A stretch of DNA of 64,000 bases from Micromonospora_G sp040676775 (lineage in GTDB: Bacteria; Actinomycetota; Actinomycetes; Mycobacteriales; Micromonosporaceae). Location: assembly GCF_040676775.1 (NCBI RefSeq), contig NZ_JBFAPP010000002.1, positions 310,001 to 374,000 of the forward strand, in the 5' to 3' direction. A program made the position numbers and the translations under genes. Positions 44,188 through 53,613 of this stretch are shown here, in pieces. A model generated the notes under the pieces. The model worked only from the letters and a program-made list of their open reading frames with translations, ran no database searches and was not told the origin of the DNA. How positions within the stretch are numbered: position 1 is the stretch's first letter; every line of letters begins with the position of its first letter.

Positions 44188-44886
44188 CTACGGGGTGGCG
44201 GTCTGCTGCCGGCGGCGGTGGCCGGCGACCTTGTGCCGGTTGCCGCACCGCTGCATCGAGCACCAACGTCGCTGGCCGGGGCGGGACGTGTCCAGGTAGA
44301 GCAGGGCGCAGTTGTCCCCGGCGCACCTGCGTACCCGGTCGATCGCGGTGGTGCCGAAGGTGCGTACCGCGTCGCGGGCGATCTCGGTGACGAACTGACC
44401 GGCGTCCACCGGCCGCTGCCAGCCGGCCGCCCCGGTCGCCGGATCCAACCTCGGCACCAGCCCACGCCCGGCCGCCAACTCGTTGACCACCGCCAACTCC
44501 GCCCCGAACGCACCGAGCCGCCCGCCGCTCGCGGCCGTTCCCTCCCCCGTCACCCGGCCGCCGGGCGACGGGCTCCCGCCCGGTGAGCCGTCGGTGCCCG
44601 TCGTCGCCACGCCGAACGCGATCGACCAGATCGCCTCGCGGAGTCGCTTGAGATCGGCCAGGTGCTCGGGCCGGGTGTCGACCTCGGCCGGATCCACCCC
44701 GTGACCGGCCAGGTCGAGCCGGCTGAGCGCGGCCCAGGTGGCGATGTCGGCCGGGCTGTGCAGCACCTCGAACCGGGCGCGGAAGCCCTCGCCGCCGGTG
44801 GTGCAGACCAACTCCAGGCAGAGTGTCCCGGCGTCGAAGCCGAAGACCTGCCCGCTCGGGTGGTGCAGGGTGATGACGCCGGCCAT
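44188..44886 (-). CDS. CGNR zinc-finger / ABATE-domain regulator
   Basis: 232 residues. The C-terminal CGNR zinc finger is complete: RRCAGDNCALLYLDTSRPGQ then RRWCSMQRCGNRHKVAGHRR, with four metal-binding cysteines. The N-terminal stress-binding domain (FDAGTLCLELVCTTGGEGFR, about residues 15-170) includes a Gly/Pro-rich insert. Such proteins are predicted DNA-binding regulators. The ATG at 44886 has only a weak GGTGG before it. Confidence 0.87.
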   Translation of the reverse strand: MAGVITLHHPSGQVFGFDAGTLCLELVCTTGGEGFRARFEVLHSPADIATWAALSRLDLAGHGVDPAEVDTRPEHLADLKRLREAIWSIAFGVATTGTDGSPGGSPSPGGRVTGEGTAASGGRLGAFGAELAVVNELAAGRGLVPRLDPATGAAGWQRPVDAGQFVTEIARDAVRTFGTTAIDRVRRCAGDNCALLYLDTSRPGQRRWCSMQRCGNRHKVAGHRRRQQTATP

Positions 44887-44925
44887 GTAACCACCATAGG
44901 CGGTTACCGACCCACCGTCCCAGCC

Positions 44926-44993
44926 GAGGCGGCAAACGGCACGACCACCCGAGGCGGCAAACGACACGACCACCCGAGGCGGGAAACGACACG
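44926..44993. repeat. 25-bp tandem repeat
   Basis: Two full units (44926-44950, 44951-44975) and a partial third (from 44976), each starting GAGGCGGCAAACG, lie between the CGNR start and the aceE terminator. It is a third short tandem array placed just 3' of a gene. Confidence 0.7.
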
Positions 44994-45037
44994 GGCCCGT
45001 CCTGCTGGGCTGGGAATCCAGCCAGCGGACGGGCCCG
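44992..45037 (-). terminator. aceE terminator hairpin
   Basis: CGGGCCCGTCC pairs with GGACGGGCCCG, and the inner GCTGG/CCAGC blocks extend the stem with two bulges around a GAAT loop. It begins 27 bp past the aceE stop on the minus strand. Confidence 0.7.
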
Positions 45038-45064
45038 CGTGGAACGTACCCGGGGACTATCCGA

Positions 45065-47821
45065 TCAGGAGTCGCCGCCGGTCTCGCCGACCGGAGCCGC
45101 CGAGATGTCGTTGATCGCGTACTTCTGGGCGGCCTCGGCCGGTACCGACGCCGGTACTACACCGCGGAGCGCGAGCTGCCGCAGCGCCGCCACGGTGATC
45201 GACTCGGCGTCCACGTGGAAGTGCCGGCGCAGGGCGTGCCGGGTGTCGGACAGCCCGAACCCGTCGGTGCCCAGCGAGGTGTAGTCGCCCGGCACCCAGC
45301 GCGCGATCAGGTCCGGCACGGCCCGCATCCAGTCGCTGACCGCGACCACCGGACCGGTCGCGTCGGCGAGCTTCTGCGCGATGTACGGCACCTTCGGCTC
45401 GCTGCCCGGGTGGAGCAGGTTGTACTCCTCGGCCTGCACCGCGTCCCGGCGCAGCTCGGTCCAGGAGGTGACCGACCAGACGTCGGCGGCCACACCCCAG
45501 TCCTGGGCCAGCAACTGCTGTGCCTTCAGCGCCCACTGGATGCCCGTACCCGAGGCCAGCAGGTTGGCCCGCGGCGTGTCGCCGCCCGCGGAGTTCGAGA
45601 CCGACGGTGCCGGCGCGTAGCGGTAGATGCCCTTGAGCAGCCCCTCCACGTCGACGTCGGCGGGCTCGGCCGGCTGCAGGATCGGCTCGTTGTAGACGGT
45701 GAGGTAGTAGAAGACGTTCTCCGGGTTCTCGCCGTACATCCGGTGCAGGCCGTTTTCCAGGATGTGCGCCATCTCGAACGCGAACGCCGGGTCGTACGCG
45801 ACGACGGCCGGGTTGGTCGCGGCGATCAGGTGCGAGTGCCCGTCCTCGTGTTGCAGGCCCTCACCGTTGAGCGTGGTACGCCCGGCGGTGGCACCGAGCA
45901 CGAAACCGCGCGCCATCTGGTCGGCGGCGGCCCAGAACGCGTCACCGGTGCGCTGGAAGCCGAACATCGAATAGAAGATGTACAGCGGGATCATCGGCTC
46001 GTCGTGGGTGGCGTACGACGACCCGGCGGCGGTGAACGAGGCGACCGAACCGGCCTCGTTGATCCCCTCGTGCAGGATTTGCCCGGTGGTCGACTCCTTG
46101 TACGACAGGAACAGCTCCCGGTCGACCGAGGTGTACTTCTGCCCGTGCGGCGAGTAGATCTTCTGGGTCGGGAAGAGCGAGTCCATGCCGAACGTACGGG
46201 CCTCGTCCGGGATGATCGGCACCCACCGCTTGCCGAACTCGCGGTCCTTCATCACGTCCTTGAGTAGCCGGACGAAGGCCATCGTGGTGGCGATCTTCTG
46301 CTTGCCCGAGCCCCGCTTGACGTCGGCGAACCGCTCCGGGCCGGGGATGGCCAGCTTCTTGCCCTCGGTCCGGCGCGACGGCAGGTAACCGCCGAGCTGC
46401 TGCCGGCGCTCACGCAGGTACGCCAGCTCCTCGGACTTCTCACCCGGGTGGTAGTACGGCGGCAGGTAGGGGTTGCTCTCCAGCGCGCTGTCCGGGATGT
46501 CGAGGTAGAGGCGGTCGCGGAACGACTTCAGGTCGTCCAGCGTCAGCTTCTTCATCTGGTGCGTGGCGTTGCGGCCCTCGAAGTGCGAGCCGAGCGTCCA
46601 GCCCTTGATGGTCTTGGCGAGGATCACGGTCGGCTGGCCGGTGTGCTCGGTGGCCGCCTTGTACGCCGCGTACAGCTTGCGGTAGTCGTGACCGCCCCGC
46701 TTGAGGTTCCAGATCTCGTCGTCGCTCATGTGCTCGACGAGCTTGCGGGTGCGCTGGTCCCGACCGAAGAAGTGCTCCCGGACGTACGCGCCGGACTCGG
46801 CCTTGTACGTCTGGTAGTCACCGTCCGGAGTGGTGTTCATCAGGTTCACCAGCGCGCCGTCGGTGTCCGCGGCGAGCAGCGGGTCCCACTCCCGGCCCCA
46901 GACGACCTTGATCACGTTCCAGCCGGCGCCCCGGAAGAACGACTCCAGTTCCTGCATGACCTTGCCGTTACCGCGGACCGGGCCGTCCAGCCGCTGTAGG
47001 TTGCAGTTGATCACGAAGGTGAGGTTGTCGAGCTCCTCGCGGGCAGCCACGCCGATCGCGCCCAGCGACTCCGGCTCGTCCATCTCGCCGTCACCGAGGA
47101 ACGCCCACACGTGCTGCTGGGAGGTGTCCTTGATGCCACGGTTGTGCAGGTACCGGTTGAACCGGGCCTGGTAGATGGCGTTCATCCCGCCGAGACCCAT
47201 GGAGACGGTCGGGAACTCCCAGAAGTCGGGCATCAGCCGCGGGTGCGGGTACGACGGCAGGCCGCCACCCGGATGCGACAGCTCCTGCCGGAACCCGTCG
47301 AGCTGGTGCTCGGACAGCCGCCCCTCCAGGTACGCGCGCGCGTACATGCCGGGGGAGCCGTGGCCCTGGTAGAAGATGTGGTCGCCGCCACCCGGGTGGT
47401 TCTTGCCCCGGAAGAAGTGGTTGAAGCCCACCTCGTAGAGCGAAGCGGAGCTGGCGTACGTCGAGATGTGTCCGCCGACGCCGATCTCCGGGCGCTGCGC
47501 GCGGTGCACGAGCATCGCCGCGTTCCACCGGATGTACGCCCGGATCCGGCGCTCGACGTGCTCGTCGCCGGGGAACCAGGGCTCGCGCTCCGGGGGGATG
47601 GTGTTGATGTAGTCGGTGGTGGTCAGCGGCGGTACCCCGACCTGGCGCTCTCTCGCGCGCTCCAGCAGACGGAGCATGACGTAGCGGGCGCGTTTGGCAC
47701 CGCGCTCGTCGATCACTCCGTCAAGCGACTCGACCCATTCGCTGGTTTCTTCAGGGTCGATGTCCGGAAGCTGGCTCGGCAGGCCGTCGCTGATTACCGG
47801 GCGCTTGCGTTCCGTGGCCAC
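45065..47821 (-). CDS. aceE: pyruvate dehydrogenase E1, homodimeric type
   Basis: 918 residues from GTG 47821, preceded by GAGGGAACGCCT. All parts of the single-chain E1 are present: N-terminal HISTYASSASLYEVGFNHFF, the thiamine-diphosphate motif from GDGEMDEPESLGAIG to NCNLQRLDGPVRGNGK, and the pyrimidine domain (YATHDEPMIPLYIFYSMFGF, then HEDGHSHLIAATNPAVVAYD). It decarboxylates pyruvate and passes the acetyl group to lipoyl-E2. E2 and E3 are not in the window, which is usual for actinobacteria, where aceE stands alone. Confidence 0.96.
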   Translation of the reverse strand: MATERKRPVISDGLPSQLPDIDPEETSEWVESLDGVIDERGAKRARYVMLRLLERARERQVGVPPLTTTDYINTIPPEREPWFPGDEHVERRIRAYIRWNAAMLVHRAQRPEIGVGGHISTYASSASLYEVGFNHFFRGKNHPGGGDHIFYQGHGSPGMYARAYLEGRLSEHQLDGFRQELSHPGGGLPSYPHPRLMPDFWEFPTVSMGLGGMNAIYQARFNRYLHNRGIKDTSQQHVWAFLGDGEMDEPESLGAIGVAAREELDNLTFVINCNLQRLDGPVRGNGKVMQELESFFRGAGWNVIKVVWGREWDPLLAADTDGALVNLMNTTPDGDYQTYKAESGAYVREHFFGRDQRTRKLVEHMSDDEIWNLKRGGHDYRKLYAAYKAATEHTGQPTVILAKTIKGWTLGSHFEGRNATHQMKKLTLDDLKSFRDRLYLDIPDSALESNPYLPPYYHPGEKSEELAYLRERRQQLGGYLPSRRTEGKKLAIPGPERFADVKRGSGKQKIATTMAFVRLLKDVMKDREFGKRWVPIIPDEARTFGMDSLFPTQKIYSPHGQKYTSVDRELFLSYKESTTGQILHEGINEAGSVASFTAAGSSYATHDEPMIPLYIFYSMFGFQRTGDAFWAAADQMARGFVLGATAGRTTLNGEGLQHEDGHSHLIAATNPAVVAYDPAFAFEMAHILENGLHRMYGENPENVFYYLTVYNEPILQPAEPADVDVEGLLKGIYRYAPAPSVSNSAGGDTPRANLLASGTGIQWALKAQQLLAQDWGVAADVWSVTSWTELRRDAVQAEEYNLLHPGSEPKVPYIAQKLADATGPVVAVSDWMRAVPDLIARWVPGDYTSLGTDGFGLSDTRHALRRHFHVDAESITVAALRQLALRGVVPASVPAEAAQKYAINDISAAPVGETGGDS

Positions 47822-48042
47822 AGGCGTTCCCTCGGTTGTGTGTGGGATTAGTCTCTGGCGCCATCCTGCCCCCTCATGCCCGGTTCCGTCACGCCTAGTG
47901 GCCGCAGACGCGACACTCGACACATGTACCCTCCAGTAACTTGGCGGCAACATGTTTGTCAGCTAACCGACGGTGGCGAAAGCTGACGCCCGGTTTGTGG
48001 GAGGAACGGACCCTTCCCGACCGCTCGGGCAGACTGTGCCTC

Positions 48043-48447
48043 ATGCACACCGAAGTCATCACCGTCCGGACCGGCTCCCGTCCCGTGGTCCGGGACATCA
48101 CCCGGGAAGCGCAGCGGTTCGTCGACGGTCAGGGCGACGGCCTGCTGCACGTCTTCGTGCCGCACGCGACCGCCGGGCTGGCGCTCATCGAGACCGGCTC
48201 CGGCTCCGACGACGACCTGCTCAGCGCCCTGGACGACCTGCTGCCGACCGACGACCGCTGGCGCCACCGGCACGGCTCGCCCGGCCACGGCCGCGACCAC
48301 GTCATGCCGGCCTTCGTGCCGCCGTACGCGACGGTGCCGGTGCTCGCCGGGCAGTTGGCCCTCGGCACCTGGCAGTCGATCTGCCTGGTCGACCCGAACG
48401 GCGACAACCCCACCCGCCAGGTCCGCTTCTCCTTCCTCCCCGCCTGA
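48043..48447 (+). CDS. YjbQ (UPF0047) family protein
   Basis: 134 residues from ATG 48043, the usual family size. The core blocks are VVRDITREAQRFVDGQGDGL, LHVFVPHATAGLALIETGSG and LGTWQSICLVDPNGDNPTRQ. The conserved His of VPHATAG and the RH-HGSPGH-RDH segment are present. Some members show weak thiamine-phosphate synthase activity; the physiological role is unknown. The gene is divergent from aceE. Confidence 0.9.
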   Translation: MHTEVITVRTGSRPVVRDITREAQRFVDGQGDGLLHVFVPHATAGLALIETGSGSDDDLLSALDDLLPTDDRWRHRHGSPGHGRDHVMPAFVPPYATVPVLAGQLALGTWQSICLVDPNGDNPTRQVRFSFLPA

Positions 48448-48554
48448 CCCCCGCCCCCCTCCCCTCACCCTCCGCACACCCCAAACTCCGCACCCCCGAA
48501 GACCCGTTACCGCCCCCGCCGCCCCCGCCCGTCGCCGCCGCCGCCCCCGAAGAT

Positions 48555-48620
48555 CGCGCTGATGTAGAGAAAGAGGGGCTATTCCGCGCCGGATAGCCCC
48601 TCTTTCCCTGTATTAGCGCG
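48555..48620. repeat. intergenic hairpin repeat, family II copy B
   Basis: A 10-bp stem (48570-48579 with 48596-48605, extended by TAT/ATA) encloses ATTCCGCGCCGGAT. An outer 6-bp pair is CGCGCT (48555-48560) with AGCGCG (48615-48620). The loop and TTCCCTGTATTAG tail match copy A at 27307, while the stem bases differ and still pair. It lies between convergent genes, with C-tracts before and G-tracts after. Confidence 0.85.
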
Positions 48621-48634
48621 CGGTGTGCAGGGGG

Positions 48635-50284
48635 TCAGGGGCGGGTGGTTTCCTGCGCGGCGGTGTTGGGGGTGGTGGGCGCCTGGCGCTGGGTGGTGGC
48701 GGGGGGCGGGTCTAGGGGGCGGTCGTAGGTTTGGTGCAGGCCGGGGACGCGGTCCTCGATCACGAACGAGGCCCGGGTGTACGCGGGCGCGTCCGGGGTG
48801 CTCACGTACGGCAGCACCTCGAAGTCGGCCTTGAGGTGCTCGTTGGTGATCTTCGTGAGGACGAAGCCCCGCTGGTTGTTGTAGAACCGCAGGTGCGGGT
48901 TGATGCCGAGGAACGGGTGGTCCGACGGGACCGAGTCGGCGCCGTCCCCACCCGAGGTGATCGAGGAGCAGACCAGTTCGGTGCCGACCGTACGCGAGGT
49001 GGGGTCGGCGTAGTCGAGCTTGAGGTCACTGGCCCAGTGGGCGTGCACGTCGCCGGTGAGCACCACCGGGTTGCGTACGCCCGCGCCGAGCCAGCCGCGG
49101 GTGATCCGGTCGCGCGAGGCGACGTACCCGTCCCAGGAGTCCATGCTGGTCACCGTCGCCGGGCCGGCGTTGTTGTCGCGCTGGGCGAAGAAGACCTGCT
49201 GGCCGAGGATGTCCCAGCGGGCCGACGAGCGGCGGAACCCGTCGAGCAGCCACCGCTCCTGGGTGGCGCCGGTGATCGAACGGGCCGGGTCGACCGCCGC
49301 CGGGCAGTCCTTGTAACCGTCGCCGCAGCCCTGGTCGTCGCGGTACTGCCGGGTGTCGAGCATGTGGAAGGTGGCCAGCCGGCCCCACTGCACCCGCCGG
49401 TAGAGCTGCATGTCGATGCCGCGCGGGATCGACGTACGCCGCAGCGGCATGTTCTCGTAGTACGCCTGGAACGCCGCCGCCCGCCGGGCCGGGAACTCCG
49501 GGTCCGGTGCCTCGGGTACGTCGTCGGCCCAGTTGTTCTCCACCTCGTGGTCGTCGAAGACCACCAGCCACGGCGCCACCAGGTGAGCGGCCTGCAGATC
49601 GGCGTCGGTCTTGTACTGGGCGTGCCGCTGCCGGTAGTTGGCCAGCGTGCGGGTCTCCGGCCCCTCGTGGTCGCGCGGGTTCCCGCCGGGGATGTTGTAC
49701 GTGTCCGGCGCGTACTCGTACTGGTAGTCGCCGAGGTGCAGGATCAGGTCCGGGTCGGCCTCGGCCAGCCGCTTGTACGCGGTGAAGTAGCCGTGCTCGT
49801 ACTGCGAGCAGGAGACGAACGCCATCGCCAGCGCCCCGCCGACGCTCCACGGCGGCGGTGCGGTACGGGTCCGGCCGACCGGCGAGGTGTACCGCTCGAC
49901 GTGGAAGCGGTAGAAGTATTCGCGTCCGGCCTGGAGCCCGTCGAGTTCGACGTGAACACTGTGTGCCGCCTGCGGGCGGGCGAGTGCGGTGCCGGTGCGT
50001 ACGACCCGGCGGAACCGCTCGTCGGCGGCGAGTTCCCAGCGGACCGGCACGGTGCGGGCCGGCATGCCGCCGAGACCGTCCTCGGCGAGCGGCTGCGGGG
50101 CGAGCCGGGTCCAGAGCACGAAGCCCTCGTGGTCGGGGTCGCCGGACGCCACCCCGAGCGTGAACGGGTCCTGCCGCAGGGGCTTGGCCGGTGTCGCCCC
50201 GGCCGCCGCCGGCAACCCGCCCACGGCGCCGGCGGCACCAACCGCCGCCCCACCGAGCAGAAGAGTACGTCGAGAAACAGACAC
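48635..50284 (-). CDS. phoD: PhoD-type alkaline phosphatase, Tat-exported
   Basis: 549 residues with a twin-arginine signal (SVSRRTLLLGGAAVGAAGAV). The N-terminal Ig-like domain starts FTLGVASGDPDHEGFVLWTR. The metallophosphatase part has AFVSCSQYEHGYF, LILHLGDYQYEYA, FDDHEVENNW and VLTGDVHAHWASDL, the metal- and phosphate-site motifs of PhoD. It releases phosphate from mono- and diesters outside the cell and is expected to need Ca2+/Fe3+. No PhoP box was identified. The C-terminus is Thr/Pro-rich. Confidence 0.93.
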   Translation of the reverse strand: MSVSRRTLLLGGAAVGAAGAVGGLPAAAGATPAKPLRQDPFTLGVASGDPDHEGFVLWTRLAPQPLAEDGLGGMPARTVPVRWELAADERFRRVVRTGTALARPQAAHSVHVELDGLQAGREYFYRFHVERYTSPVGRTRTAPPPWSVGGALAMAFVSCSQYEHGYFTAYKRLAEADPDLILHLGDYQYEYAPDTYNIPGGNPRDHEGPETRTLANYRQRHAQYKTDADLQAAHLVAPWLVVFDDHEVENNWADDVPEAPDPEFPARRAAAFQAYYENMPLRRTSIPRGIDMQLYRRVQWGRLATFHMLDTRQYRDDQGCGDGYKDCPAAVDPARSITGATQERWLLDGFRRSSARWDILGQQVFFAQRDNNAGPATVTSMDSWDGYVASRDRITRGWLGAGVRNPVVLTGDVHAHWASDLKLDYADPTSRTVGTELVCSSITSGGDGADSVPSDHPFLGINPHLRFYNNQRGFVLTKITNEHLKADFEVLPYVSTPDAPAYTRASFVIEDRVPGLHQTYDRPLDPPPATTQRQAPTTPNTAAQETTRP

Positions 50285-50394
50285 GGAAATTCTCCCCAGG
50301 ATCCGGAAAACACGGACCCCCGAACCCTCTCGATCTCCCGTTCACCCCCCACCGCCCCCGCCTTACCCCCAGCCGAACACCAGGCGAAGACTCC

Positions 50395-50470
50395 CGTCGA
50401 TCTTGCAGTTGTGGTCGTCTACATAGGCCACGAATCCGACATACGAGGCGCCACAACTGCAAGATCGACG
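50395..50470. repeat. intergenic hairpin repeat, family I copy 2
   Basis: The 20-bp arms (50395-50414, 50451-50470) are identical to those at 16793-16869, while the 36-bp centre is unrelated to that of copy 1. It lies downstream of the ABC permease gene and upstream of phoD, with C-tracts left and G-tracts right (50470-50518). Confidence 0.9.
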
Positions 50471-50518
50471 GGGGGCGGGGACGGGGACGGGGGCGGGGGG
50501 GTGGGGGTGGGGGTGGGG

Positions 50519-51316
50519 TTAGACGGCTAGGTCGCGGCGGGTGAAGAGGTGGGTGCCGGCGGCGACCAGGAGTGTCGTGGTGGCTAGGAGGAGTAGGGGG
50601 CCGGTGGTTTGGAGGCCGTTTACCAACGGGTCGCCGGTCAGGTACCAGTGGAAGGGGGAGAGGTTCTGGGCCCAGGCGAGACCGTCCACCTGGGGCAGTA
50701 CGGAGTTGGCCAGGTAGGCGAGCACGGCCACCGCGGCGGCACCGCCCAGCGCCGCTGCGCGGCTGCCGGTGGCACCGCCGATGGCGAAGGCGAGCGCGCC
50801 GAAGGTGGCGCCGAACAGGGCAAGCTGCAAGCTGATCGCGGCCAGCTCACCGGCCCCGACACCGTCGAACTCGGCCGGTCCGCTCAGCGCGATCATCACC
50901 AGGGCGAGCAGGCCGCTGATCAGCACCAGGCCGAGCAGCAGAGCGGCGTACCGGTGCAGGGCGAGCCGGGCCCGGCCGACCGGGTGGGCGAGCAGCAGGT
51001 CGAGGGTGCCGGCCTCCTCGTCCCCGGCGATGGCGCGGGTGCCGGCGGCGATCGCGAAGACGGTCACCAGCAACGGTACGAGCAGCCCGTAGACGGCTCC
51101 GCCGAGGTAACCGGCGGCGCTGGTCAGGTCGCTGTAGTTGAACGCCTCCAGCAGCCCCTCCGGGTACGCGGCCAGCGCCTCCGTCATCTCCGGGGTCTGC
51201 ATCGTCGGCCAGAAGGACGCGTACATGGCGCCGACGGCGACGATCGCCACGGTCCAGCCGAACAGGGACCGGCGGGTGTCGAACAGTGCTTTCGTGAACG
51301 GGTTACGCAACAGCAT
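50519..51316 (-). CDS. ABC-2 type permease
   Basis: 265 residues, six membrane helices. Helix 1 is SLFGWTVAIVAVGAMYASFW; the loop with AIAGDEEAGTLDLLLAHPVG is typical of ABC-2 permeases, and the C-terminus ends LLVAAGTHLFTRRDLAV. It overlaps the ATPase gene by 14 bp, so the two form one exporter. The cargo is unknown, and the GbsR-like regulator upstream does not identify it. Confidence 0.88.
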   Translation of the reverse strand: MLLRNPFTKALFDTRRSLFGWTVAIVAVGAMYASFWPTMQTPEMTEALAAYPEGLLEAFNYSDLTSAAGYLGGAVYGLLVPLLVTVFAIAAGTRAIAGDEEAGTLDLLLAHPVGRARLALHRYAALLLGLVLISGLLALVMIALSGPAEFDGVGAGELAAISLQLALFGATFGALAFAIGGATGSRAAALGGAAAVAVLAYLANSVLPQVDGLAWAQNLSPFHWYLTGDPLVNGLQTTGPLLLLATTTLLVAAGTHLFTRRDLAV

Positions 51317-52220
51317 GGTGTGCCTCCTGCCCGGTCTCGCTGTAGTAGCCGAAGAACAACTCCTCCAGGTCGGGCTCCTCGGCCCGCAGACTCAGTACGG
51401 TGTGCCGGCTCGCCGCCTTGACCAGCGCGTCGGCCCGGCCGTCCAGCCGGCACCGCAGGGTGTGCCCGGCCACGGTCACGTCACTGATGTTCGGCAGGGA
51501 GGCGAACTCCTCCGTACCGACCGGCTCCTCGAACACGATCTCGACCTGGCGTACGGCGCGTTCGCGCAGTTCCTCGACCCGTTCGACGGTGATCAGCCGT
51601 CCCTCCCGGATGATGCCCACCCGGTCGGCGGTCTGCTGCACCTCGCTCATCACGTGCGAGGACATGAAGACGGTCTGCCCGGCGGCCTTCGCCTCGCGGA
51701 CCATGGCGACGAACTCCTGTTGCAGGAACGGGTCCAGCCCGCTGGTCGGCTCGTCCAGGACGAGCAGTTCGGGGGAGTGCATGAACGCCTGCACCACACC
51801 GATCTTCTGCCGGTTGCCCTTGGACAGGCCCTTGATTCGGCGGTCGAGGTCGAGCCCGAGCCGCTGCGCGAGTTCGTCGATCCGGTTGCGGGGCACGCCG
51901 CCGCGCAGGTTGCCGAGGTAGGTGAGCAGGTCCCGCCCGGTCTGCCGGCCGTCGACGACGAAGTCACCGGCGAGGTAGCCGATCCGGCGGCGCAGTCGTA
52001 CGCCGTCGGTGCGCGGGTCGGCGCCGAGGACGCGTACGCGACCGGAGGTGGGGCGGATCAGGTCGAGCAGGATCCGGATGGTGGTGGACTTGCCGGAGCC
52101 GTTGGGGCCGAGGAAGCCGAACACCTCACCGGGCTCGACCCGCAGGTCCAGTCCGGTCAGGCCACGGTTGCGGCCGTACGTCTTGACGAGGTTCTCGGTG
52201 CTGATGGCCGATTCGGTCAT
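51303..52220 (-). CDS. ABC exporter ATP-binding protein
   Basis: 305 residues from ATG 52220. Walker A is GFLGPNGSGKSTTIRILLDL, the signature LSKGNRQKIGVVQAF, and Walker B LLVLDEPTSGLDPFLQQEFV, followed by the switch His in FMSSHVMSEV. A C-terminal ~80-residue domain (VEIVFEEPVGTEEFASLPNI) is as in DrrA-type exporters. It powers the permease encoded next. Confidence 0.92.
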   Translation of the reverse strand: MTESAISTENLVKTYGRNRGLTGLDLRVEPGEVFGFLGPNGSGKSTTIRILLDLIRPTSGRVRVLGADPRTDGVRLRRRIGYLAGDFVVDGRQTGRDLLTYLGNLRGGVPRNRIDELAQRLGLDLDRRIKGLSKGNRQKIGVVQAFMHSPELLVLDEPTSGLDPFLQQEFVAMVREAKAAGQTVFMSSHVMSEVQQTADRVGIIREGRLITVERVEELRERAVRQVEIVFEEPVGTEEFASLPNISDVTVAGHTLRCRLDGRADALVKAASRHTVLSLRAEEPDLEELFFGYYSETGQEAHHAVA

Positions 52221-52272
52221 CGGCCTCTCCTCTCCGATGGGTTCGGCGCGCCCGATGGTCTTCGACGCGCCG

Positions 52273-52761
52273 CTAGCGGTCGCCCGCTTCCGGTCGCGCC
52301 ATCTTCCGGGCGTGTTCGGTCTTGAACCGTTCGATGAAGCCGGGTAGCTCCCGTTCGACGAAGGCGTAGAGGTCACGGGTATAGACGAGCCGGTCGGTCA
52401 GCGGTGACTGTTCGCCGCCGAGCAGTTCGATGCCTCGGTCCATCAGTTCACGGAAGATGCGGAACCGTTCGGACTCGGCGACGCGGGTGAACGCGTCGGG
52501 CATGAGTTCCCAGGCGATGCCGCGCCGGCCCGGGTTGGCGACCTTGCGTACCAGTCCGGTGCTCTCCAACATCCGGATGCCGGTGCTGACCGAGCCCTTG
52601 GACAGCCCGGTCATCTCGGCGATCTCGGTGGCGGTCGCGTACGGCGGGTCGCAGATCAACAGCCAACCGAGGACCTTGCCGTACGCGGGCGGCAGGCCCA
52701 GTCCGGTCAGCACGATGCCGGCGTCCTCGACGTAACGACGTTCAGGGGAGAACTCGACCAC
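52273..52761 (-). CDS. GbsR/MarR-like transcriptional regulator
   Basis: 162 residues from GTG 52761 behind GCGAGGGATCC. The winged helix is TATEIAEMTGLSKGSVSTGI then RMLESTGLVRKVANPGRRGI. The N-terminal GLPPAYGKVLGWLLICDPPY is typical of GbsR-type regulators linked to ABC exporters. It is the first gene of the regulator-ATPase-permease operon and probably represses it. Confidence 0.87.
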   Translation of the reverse strand: MVEFSPERRYVEDAGIVLTGLGLPPAYGKVLGWLLICDPPYATATEIAEMTGLSKGSVSTGIRMLESTGLVRKVANPGRRGIAWELMPDAFTRVAESERFRIFRELMDRGIELLGGEQSPLTDRLVYTRDLYAFVERELPGFIERFKTEHARKMARPEAGDR

Positions 52762-53021
52762 GGATCCCTCGCTTGTTCCCAATGTTCAATGATTTGCAAA
52801 CTAACCGTACGACGACCCGTCCAGCCCCTGCCCGCTCCCGCGCCCGCCGGAAGTCGCACCCACCGAAGACTCCGACACACCCCGCCCGGCCTGCTCATGA
52901 TCGGTGCGCGCTCACCTGTCGGAACGGCGGCGCGGAGAACAGCTCAGCGCGCAACGATCATGGACGTGACCTTGGCGATAAGAGGGCGGTGGGTGGTCTA
53001 TGCGCGGGTACCGTCCTGCCC

Positions 53022-53549
53022 ATGGCGCAGATCGGCGACCCCGACGCGGCCCCCGCCACGGCTGCCGCAGCCACGGCTGTCCACGCGGCGGTCACGGCAG
53101 GCCCGACCGGCAATGGTGGGGTGGCCGGTGAGGTGGTGCGCCGGATCATGCACGTGTCCGGGGCGATGCGGCACTTCATGGACCTCGACCTGGCCGAACT
53201 CGGGCTGACCCCGGCGGTCGCGAACGCGCTGCACGAACTCGACCCGGACCGGCCCCTGCCCGCCCGCGACCTGGCCGAGCGGCTCGACTGCGACCCGTCG
53301 AACATCACCATGCTGGTGGACAAACTAGAGCGGCTCGGACTCGTACGACGTCAGGTCGACCCGGCCGACCGTCGGCTGCGCACCCTGGTCGTCACCGACG
53401 AGGGCCGGGACGTACGCGAACGGGTCGGGCGGATCATGTCGGACTCCCGACTGCTGGCCGGGCTCAGCGCCGACGAGTTGGCCACCCTGCGCACCCTGAT
53501 GTGGAAGGTTTCCGACGGCGGCTGTCCGGAAGAACCCGCACTGGGCTGA
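53022..53549 (+). CDS. MarR-family regulator
   Basis: 175 residues from ATG 53022. The first ~35 are low-complexity Ala/Thr. The DNA-binding domain is PARDLAERLDCDPSNITMLV then DKLERLGLVRRQVDPADRRL, the MarR recognition helix and wing. It lies 64 bp upstream of, and in the same direction as, the single-chain E1 gene, so it may control it. The next upstream gene is divergent (GbsR-like). Confidence 0.85.
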   Translation: MAQIGDPDAAPATAAAATAVHAAVTAGPTGNGGVAGEVVRRIMHVSGAMRHFMDLDLAELGLTPAVANALHELDPDRPLPARDLAERLDCDPSNITMLVDKLERLGLVRRQVDPADRRLRTLVVTDEGRDVRERVGRIMSDSRLLAGLSADELATLRTLMWKVSDGGCPEEPALG

Positions 53550-53613
53550 TCGGCGCGCCACATCCGCAGCGCGGCGGCCGTGTCTGAGTGGTCAGTGGTG
53601 GCACAAGTCGGTA

